NCBI GenBank assembly: GCA_037043015.1
Contig: CM073321.1
Span: forward strand, 18,163,001 to 18,227,000
DNA: 64,000 nucleotides
Direction of reading: 5' to 3'
DNA from: Bryum argenteum
Lineage: Eukaryota > Streptophyta > Bryopsida > Bryales > Bryaceae
This document shows, one piece after another, positions 57,702 to 64,000 of this stretch (positions within the stretch are counted from its first letter, which is position 1; every line of letters begins with the position of its first letter). The notes under the pieces are model-generated. The model saw only the letters and a list, made by a program, of their open reading frames with translations. It searched no databases and was not told the origin of the DNA. The translations under genes were made by a program, and so were the position numbers.

Positions 57702-58803
57702 CGCATATAAGAATTTTACGAAAACGTCAATTGTTACAGGATACCAAGTATCTTTTTTTGCTTTGGCGTTCTTGCATATTCTGTAATCCTCTGGAGATAT
57801 CAGATCCTTGAAATCCTCAAGTTTGAGTTTACCGAACTTCCTCATGCTCTGCAATTTTGCACACAACCCGTCTTCGACATGGTCATGTTCAGTTGACCTG
57901 CCGAGCAAAATTGAACATGAGAAATATTGAAGTTAATCAAAATACAAATAGAGCGAACAAAAAAATTTGGAGAATTACTCACCAATTTATGTCGTTCATA
58001 GCGTCAAGCAGGAGGTTGCTCTCTCCTCGTGCATCAAGTACGATACAATTCAGGGGGATGTGCCACGAAGGTTCCATCTTATGATACCTCTCAATGTGAA
58101 GCATCCACGCCGTATCACAGTGGTTACCTTCGTACACGTAAAAGTACTTATTACTCAGGTGTTCAAGATTCGGATCAGAGAGCAACGTCTTCTCAAACTC
58201 TTCATTTGCAGATTTCCAAAGTGGATTCGTCCACACTGCATCTCCGGCGTCAACCGTTTTCTCTCTCCCTTTCCTATCGGAGGGAAAAACATACATGATA
58301 CGGTTGCCTTTGCGATAGCCTTTGTTGAACTCATACTCCAATTTTCGTACGTCTTGTTCGGAGATCGGCCAAACCTTAGGATAACAAACAAGACGACACA
58401 ATGGAATTAGCATGCGAGACTTTTTCACAGGTTTGTATCGCAACCTGTTTATGATCGCAATTGAATCACTTTTGTGAATCATTCTCATCTCGTTCGCACT
58501 CCAATTCGGGTCTTTGTTTTCAAGATGAGGAGGCATGTGGACGATTCCAACGGTGACACTCCCAGGCAAAGGGGTGTCTTCATCCTCGGAAGGATACTCT
58601 TGTTGATCTTGATCTTGCGTGGCTTTAGCTTGGAGATCAGTCATCGATGGAGTCTCTTTCGGTACTCTATTGCCTAAGTCTCCAACAGTTCCGACACTAT
58701 CAAGTAAGAGTTCGTCCCCGTCTGAAGATCGCGTTTGTGGATGATTAAGAAGAGGTCGGGTATCTTCTGCATCTTGAAGAAGTTCGACTTGATCAAGATT
58801 CAT
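57702..58803 (-). pseudogene. ParB-like gene, truncated paralogue of locus 1
   Basis: Exon 1 (58803-57983) starts MNLDQVELLQDAEDTRPLLN and keeps box I (LIPLCRLVCYPKVWPISEQD) and box II (YVYEGNHCDTAW; GNHC instead of GNHR). It ends MNDINW at the same donor phase as locus 1. Exon 2 (57897-57702) matches STEHDHVEDGLCAKL and WYPVTIDVFVKFLYA. The methyltransferase exons are absent. The loss of Arg in GNHR and the missing C-terminus suggest it no longer works. Identity to locus 1 is high through both exons, so the duplication is fairly recent. Confidence 0.72.
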
Positions 58804-58942
58804 CAGGCAATTCAGAAAGCAAGTACAACACACCACAGAAAGAATAAGAATGTGTCAAATTAACAATATAAGAAAAATAATACTAAATAAACGCTTTATA
58901 AGTAAGTATATGAAAAACATATCATAGACTATGAGGAAACAA

Positions 58943-59254
58943 TTAAATAAATTGTAACTTTGCGGCAAGACGCGGAGAACGGCGTGGTGCACTTCTAGCT
59001 AATCCTTTCGCTTGGATACGTCTTGCTTTGGCATCATTCTTTTTAATTAATATGTTAACCGCAACCCGATCAACGCCCACACGTGAAGTGTAACGAACAG
59101 GGGTGAGAGGAGGCGGAGTTTTGGGAACCGAGGTCAAAGCTACTACTATACGACGGGAGTCTACTACGGCCATCACATGATCTCTCAGATCAGACAACTT
59201 GCTGTCGGTCTCAGATTCTTTTTCATGTACAACTCTTTGTCGCTTTAATGGATC
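58943..59254 (-). CDS. Small basic protein exon, paralogue of 3185-3502
   Basis: It starts after TTGTAG with DPLKRQRVVHEKESETD and ends LARSAPRRSPRLAAKLQFI at TAA. The phase, basic end and the distance to the ParB-like start (139 bp) equal those at locus 1. It is probably nuclear. The upstream intron holds the 328-bp satellite. Confidence 0.68.
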   Translation of the reverse strand, partial: DPLKRQRVVHEKESETDSKLSDLRDHVMAVVDSRRIVVALTSVPKTPPPLTPVRYTSRVGVDRVAVNILIKKNDAKARRIQAKGLARSAPRRSPRLAAKLQFI

Positions 59255-59400
59255 CTACAATACCACTCACAATCATTAGTAAGCCGACTCTAAGATGGCA
59301 TTCATCAACAAGGATCTAACTGAATATAATACAACTCCAATAATCGGCAAGAGTGTCAATTCCATTCAAAAAAAGAAAACCCAAAAGTTCACCAAGAATT

Positions 59401-61960
59401 GACCGTCACCCCTCAAGACTTGCGTCGACGCAAGTCAGGCACCAGTTGGACCGATCCAGGAAAACAAGTGCGGCTTGATGGAAAAAAAACTCAAACCCAA
59501 ACACCAAGGCTCACAAGAGCGCCTTGTAGCTGCTGCGGGAGGTCTCAGGCTCTACACAAGAGTGCAAGTCTGGCCTTCACTGACCCCACGAGGCACCCAC
59601 GCACACAACCCGCTTCAAGCACACAGCATGTAAGCTCCCTGATAGAACAAGCATCCAGCCCATTCTCGACTAGATTCAAACATGGAATGCAAAAATTTGA
59701 GAAACAAAAAGCACCAATTGGGAGGAATTGACCGTCACCCCTCCAGACTTGCGTCGACGCAAGTCAAGCTCGAATTGGACCAATCCGGGAAAACAAGTGC
59801 GGCTGGATGGAAAAAAAATTCAAATTCAAACTCCGGCGCGAACAACAGCGCATTGTAGCTGCAGTGTGAGGTCTGAGGCTCGGCACAGGAGTGTGAGTCC
59901 GGCCTTCTCCAACCCCACCACGCACCCACGTACACAGCCCGCTTCAAGCTCACAGCATGTACACTCCCAGATGGAGCAAGCATCCAACCCATGCTCGACT
60001 TTATTCAAACGTGAATGCACAATGAGAAACAAAAAGCAAAAATTGGGGGAATGGACCATCACCCCTCCAGACTTGCGTCGACGCAAGTCTGGCACCTCTT
60101 GGACCAATCCTGGAAAAAATGTGCGGCTGGATAGAAAAAAAATTCAAATTCAAACTCCAAAGCTCACAACAGCGCCTTGTAGCTGCTGCGGGAGGTCTCA
60201 AGCTCGATACAACAGTGCGAGTCCGGCCTTCACCGACCCCACTAGGCACCCACGCACACGGCCTGCTTCAAGTACACAGCATGTAAGCTCCCAGATGGAG
60301 CAAGCATCCAGCCCATTCTGAACTTTATTCAAATATGAATGTAGAAATTTGGGAAACAAAAAGCAACAGTTGGGAAAAATTCACCTTCACCCCTCCAGAC
60401 TTGCGTCGACGCAAGTCAGGCACCAGTTGGACCAATCCGGGAAAACAAGTGCGGCTAGAAGGAAAAAAAACTCAAATTTAAACTCCGGCGCTCACAACAG
60501 TGCCTTGAAGCTGCTGCATGAGGTCTCAGGCTCGGCATAGGAGTGCGAGTCCGGCCTTCACCGACCCCATCAGGCACTCACGCACACAGCCCGCTTCAAG
60601 CACACAGCATGTAAGCTCCCTGATGGAGCAAGCATCCAACCCATTCTTGACTAGCTTCAAACAATAATGCAAAAATTTGAGAAACAAAAAGCACCAATTG
60701 GGAGGAATTGACCATCACCCCTCCAGACTTGCGTCGATGCAAGTCTGGCACCAGTTGGACCGATCCTCGAAAAAAAGTGCGGCTCGATGGAAAAAAAATT
60801 CAAATTCAAACTCCGGCGCTCACAACAGCGCCTTATAGCTGCAGCGTGAGGTCTCAGGCTCGGCACACGAGTGTGAGTCCGGCCTTCACCGACCCCATCA
60901 GGCACCCACGCACACAGCCCGCTTCAAGCACACAGCATGTAAGCTCCCTGATGGAGCAAGCATCCAGCCCATTCTTGACTAGCTTCAAACATTAATGCAA
61001 AAATTTGAGAAACAAAAAGCACCAATTGGGAGGAATTGACCGTCACCCCTCCAGACTTGCGTCGACGCAAGTCGAGCTCCAGTTGGACCGATCCGGGAAA
61101 ACAAGTGCGGCTGGATGGAAAAAAAATTCAAATTCAAACTCCGGCGCTCACAACAGCGCCTTGTAGCTGCAGCGTGAGGTCTGAGGCTCGGCACAAGAGT
61201 GCAAGTCCGGCCTTCACGGACCCCACCAGGCACCCAAGCACACAACTTGCTTCAAGCACACAGCAACTGAGCTCCCTGATGGAGCAAACATCCAGCCCAT
61301 TCTCGACTAGATTCAAATGTGAATGTAGAAATTTGCGAAACAAAAAGCAACTATTAAGAGGAATTGACCTTCACCCCTCCAGACTTGTGTGGACGCAAAT
61401 CACGCACCCGTTGGACCGATCCGGGAAAACAAGTGCGGTTGGATGGAAAAAAAATTCAAATTCAAACTCCGGCGCTGACAACAACGCCTTGTAGCTGCTG
61501 CGTGAGGTCTCAGGTTCGGCACAAGAGTGCGAGTCCGGCCTTCACCGACCCCATTAGACACCCTCACACGCAGCCCGCTTCAAGCATTCAGCATGTAAGC
61601 TATCTGATGGAGCAAGCATCCAGCCTATTCTCGACTAGCATCAATCATGAATGCAGAAATCTGAGAAACAAAAACCAAATATCGGGGGAATGGACCGTCA
61701 CCCCTCCAGACTTGCGTCGACGCAAGTCTGGCACCTGTTGGACCAAATTGGATAAATAAGTGCGGTTGGATGGAAAAAAAATTCAAATTCAAACTCCGGC
61801 GCTGACAACAACGCCTTGTAGCTGCTGCGTGAGGTCTCAGGCTCGGCACAGGAGTGCGAGTGCGGCCTTCACCAACCCCACCAGGCACAGCCCTCTTCAA
61901 GGACATAGTATTGTAGCTCGCTGGTGGAGCAACCTTCAGCCCATTCTTCTCTAGATTCAA
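59401..61960. repeat. 328-bp tandem satellite with internal 20-bp palindrome
   Basis: Eight units. Each carries the perfect dyad GACTTGCGTCGACGCAAGTC or a close variant, starting at 59417, 59746, 60070, 60398, 60726, 61054, 61382 and 61709 (spacing 324-329 bp). Other constant words are GGAAAACAAGTGCGGCT, GGAAAAAAAATTCAAATTCA, CCTTGTAGCTGC and GGAGCAAGCATCCA. The copy at 61382 has a damaged dyad (TTGTGTGGACGCAAA). The last unit breaks off near 61960. Long open frames on both strands follow the repeat and are not supported as genes. Confidence 0.92.
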
Positions 61961-62149
61961 GCATACAGTCCACGCATACAGCCCGCTTCAAGCAGAGAGG
62001 ATGTGAGCGGGTCTTGTTATCTTATCTAATCTAAACCCTAAATTCTCCCCTGGCTTTGATTCCAAATTCGAGAGAGACACAATATCTAGCAAGCTAATAT
62101 ATTTACAAGTACTGGATTGAGTGCATGATGAAGCACGTGACTCTAACCT

Positions 62150-62343
62150 TGAAGCCCCTCGCGAACCACGCCACCTTTTATGCTGGAGTCTCCATTTTTT
62201 CTCCTGGAGCGTATCGAAGAGCGTATTCCGTGTAAAACTAAGAAAAGAGCCTTGACTCTGAATCGGAACTCACATTCTCTGGATTCATCTCTTTGTTCTC
62301 TTCCACGGATCATAGTCACCTCCTTCTCCACAAGGTTCGTCAT
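62150..62343 (-). pseudogene. First exon of locus 4 basic protein gene, decayed
   Basis: On the minus strand MTNLVEKEVTM aligns to MAESAEKEVAM at 647. GAGAATGTGAGTTCC and the following NVSSDSESRLFS, TAG, FYTEYALRYAPGEK align to NVSSQSSDSSLFAKFYKEIY of locus 1. One frame change and stops TAG and TAA break it. The match places the 328-bp satellite in the same intron position as the 105-bp satellite of locus 1. The frame at 62551-62352 upstream (DRKGGEIDCSTKYR) has no counterpart at locus 1. Confidence 0.5.
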
Positions 62344-62799
62344 ATCTTCTTCTTCGCAAATCGCAGCTCCTTCCTACGGAATCCAAGGAACGAAAATGAT
62401 TCTCACACACTACTTTGTAAGACAATCCTTCTCTTTGGTGCCGAGGATATGTTAAGCTAGTCCATTCAAGTCCAACGAAAGCACCTTCATTGTCAGCTAC
62501 CATCCTATATTTGGTGCTACAATCAATTTCGCCACCCTTTCTGTCAGGCATCTTTACTGACTAATTCTAAGGCCGCCAAGCATATCACTAGGCGGCTTGA
62601 CCTAGCGGCTTCTAAAAATATAATTAGGGTTCTGTGGCGCTCATCGGTTTAGAAGGCGCATCGATGACTGCAACCCATTGGAGGCGCTGCGGAGGCCGAC
62701 GGAGCATCGGAGGCGCTGTGGAGGCCGACGGAGTGCGCCGCGCCGCTGGAGTCCGCCCTGACTCCCACACGACCAGCTTTCCGAAGTTAAGGAGCCCTG

Positions 62800-63140
62800 G
62801 CTAGGTCCATACCCATGCAAGGCCCATACCCACGCAGGGCTCATACCTAGGCAAGGCCCATACCCAAGCAGGGCCCATATTCAGGCAGGGTCCCTACCCA
62901 GGCAGGGTCCATACCCAAGCAGGGTCCATACCTAGGCAGGGTCCATACCCAAGCAGGGCTCATACCCACGCAAGGCAAATACCCAGGTAGGGTCCATACC
63001 CAGGTAGGGTCCATACTCACCCAGGGTCCATACCTACCTAGGGTCCATACCTACCTAGGGTCCATACCCACGCAGGGTCCATACCCACGTAGGGTCCATA
63101 CCCATGCAAGGTCCATATCCACGCAGGGTCCCTACCCGGA
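62800..63140. repeat. 18-bp minisatellite
   Basis: Nineteen or so copies of an 18-bp unit like CCCAGGCAGGGTCCATA run from about 62800 to 63140, with variants CACGCAAGG, CCTAGGCAGG and CCAAGCAGGG. Unrelated to the other repeats. Confidence 0.88.
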
Positions 63141-63734
63141 GACGGTTTTCCTCTCTACCCCCTTGAAAGTAATACCCGTACCTTCTAGCAATCCATACCC
63201 TTCAATCTTTTATATTATCATACTGGGCCTGTTATTAAGACTCGAAGTTCTGATACTTGTACTATTATTCCTGTAACAAGGTATTGAAGATCTAATATTC
63301 AACTTTGACATTCTAACTAATCATGTAACATTAGACATAATATAATAATGTCATCCCAGACTTCAATAATACATCCTCTTTGATATTATACGTCGTCATC
63401 CCAAAAATTCTTCAAGTACTTCTGATTTTATTCTATATTATAGACTTGTATATTGTACACTCCCAAAGAATTTTACATACAGAGTATAGTACTTATATGT
63501 ATCACGAACTCCTTACTTAGTATCTCAAATCAGAACTGTCATGATTTATAATTATCAGCACAAATCAAACATATATTCAATAGAACGTCATATTCTCCTT
63601 ACTAAAGCAATACTTAACCGAAATGTACATTGCCGTACCGTGCAAACATAATCGCATATCTAATCTATGAAAGTGAATGCTAAAATGTGCCCTGACTTCT
63701 TCATGACACTTAAGAAAAACGTCATGTCATTTAC
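63141..63734. other. AT-rich intergenic, no gene recognised
   Basis: Between the minisatellite and the edge gene. ATAATA-type words dominate. It likely includes the 3' end of the minus-strand gene at the right edge. Confidence 0.5.
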
Positions 63735-64000
63735 CTCCTCCTCTAAAATGCGATCAAAGGTATCTTCATCGTCTTCAACATCTTCCAACTTCTTGTTCTT
63801 GTCCATCCGCTCCTCGTTCTCAGAACAATCCTTGATATCGTTCTCCGTAACCTTAAAACTTATATCATCTACATCATCATCCTTGAGACCGTCTTTGGCA
63901 TCTTTATAGTATGCAAACATTCAAATCATTAAACTCAAACTGCAATAACTTAATGGAAAAAAGTTACGAATACTACCGTACCTGCTTCTCGGAATCCACT
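63735..64000 (-). CDS. Acidic protein gene, partial, continues beyond the right edge
   Basis: Two likely exons on the minus strand. 64000-63982 ends GAAGCAG before GTACGG. 63895 to about 63735 starts after an AG near the CATACTATAAAG, reads DAKDGLKDDDVDDISFKVTE, NDIKDCSENEERMDKNKKLE and DVEDDEDTFDRILEEE, and ends before GTAAATGAC. The segment is very acidic and probably disordered. There is no recognisable domain and the start lies outside the window. Confidence 0.4.

Noticed and set aside
59399-61960. Open frames of up to 197 codons on + and several on -
   Set aside because: They follow the 328-bp satellite unit; no independent gene evidence.
62641-62844. Short minus-strand frame before the 18-bp minisatellite
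   Set aside because: GC-rich simple sequence with internal GGAGGC repeats; no homologue or splice support.

Overview
The window looks like nuclear DNA of a streptophyte plant. It carries degenerate and perfect TTTAGGG telomere-type repeats at 21.3 kb, a chromodomain Ty3/Gypsy element primed by initiator tRNA-Met, a CACTA-type element, MULE-like and other DDE transposase remains, short GT-AG introns, and many satellites. I cannot name the species. The gene content looks closer to bryophyte, lycophyte or algal accessory DNA than to a conserved flowering-plant region; that is an impression only.

The main theme is a repeated gene cassette, present at four loci in different states of decay. Locus 1 (0.65-7.9 kb, +) is the best preserved. 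It has a small basic protein ending in a RRSPRLAAK motif, then an 11-exon gene joining a ParB-like domain (GNHR box) to a beta-class N6/N4 DNA-methyltransferase-like domain. Locus 2 (8.9-16.8 kb, +) has a second ParB/methyltransferase-like gene, followed by two HAD/FCP1-like phosphatase genes, one split by a CACTA element. Locus 3 (24.8-33.3 kb, +) has a third ParB/methyltransferase-like gene with several stops and frameshifts, then a HAD-like gene. Locus 4 (62.4-55.5 kb, -) is an inverted, truncated paralogue of locus 1 with a HAD-like gene and a possible methyltransferase fragment. The DPPY-type catalytic motif and the HAD second aspartate are altered in every copy, so binding or scaffold roles are as likely as catalysis. 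Genes at loci 2 and 3 also share an N-terminal block with a weak Ulp1-protease look.

The second theme is a family of 21-bp near-perfect palindromes (arm TTCAACTCGA). About 35 copies lie between 18.7 and 33.5 kb. All lie outside the recognisable exons, and most lie in introns of the locus 3 gene; one run of seven has a 59-68 bp period. Some copies differ symmetrically in both arms.

The rest is mobile and repetitive DNA: a truncated DDE transposase pseudogene (17.3-18.6 kb), AT-rich intergenic DNA with duplications (20-24.6 kb), a MULE/SWIM-type transposase pseudogene (36-41 kb), a 157-bp satellite (43.6-44.3 kb), and a young chromovirus (46.9-54.9 kb, -, TSD ATCAC) inserted into a decayed coiled-coil gene. 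There are also a 328-bp satellite with an internal palindrome (59.4-62 kb), an 18-bp minisatellite (62.8-63.1 kb), and the end of an acidic-protein gene at the right edge. The two satellites beside loci 1 and 4 occupy the same intron position in paralogous genes but are unrelated in sequence.
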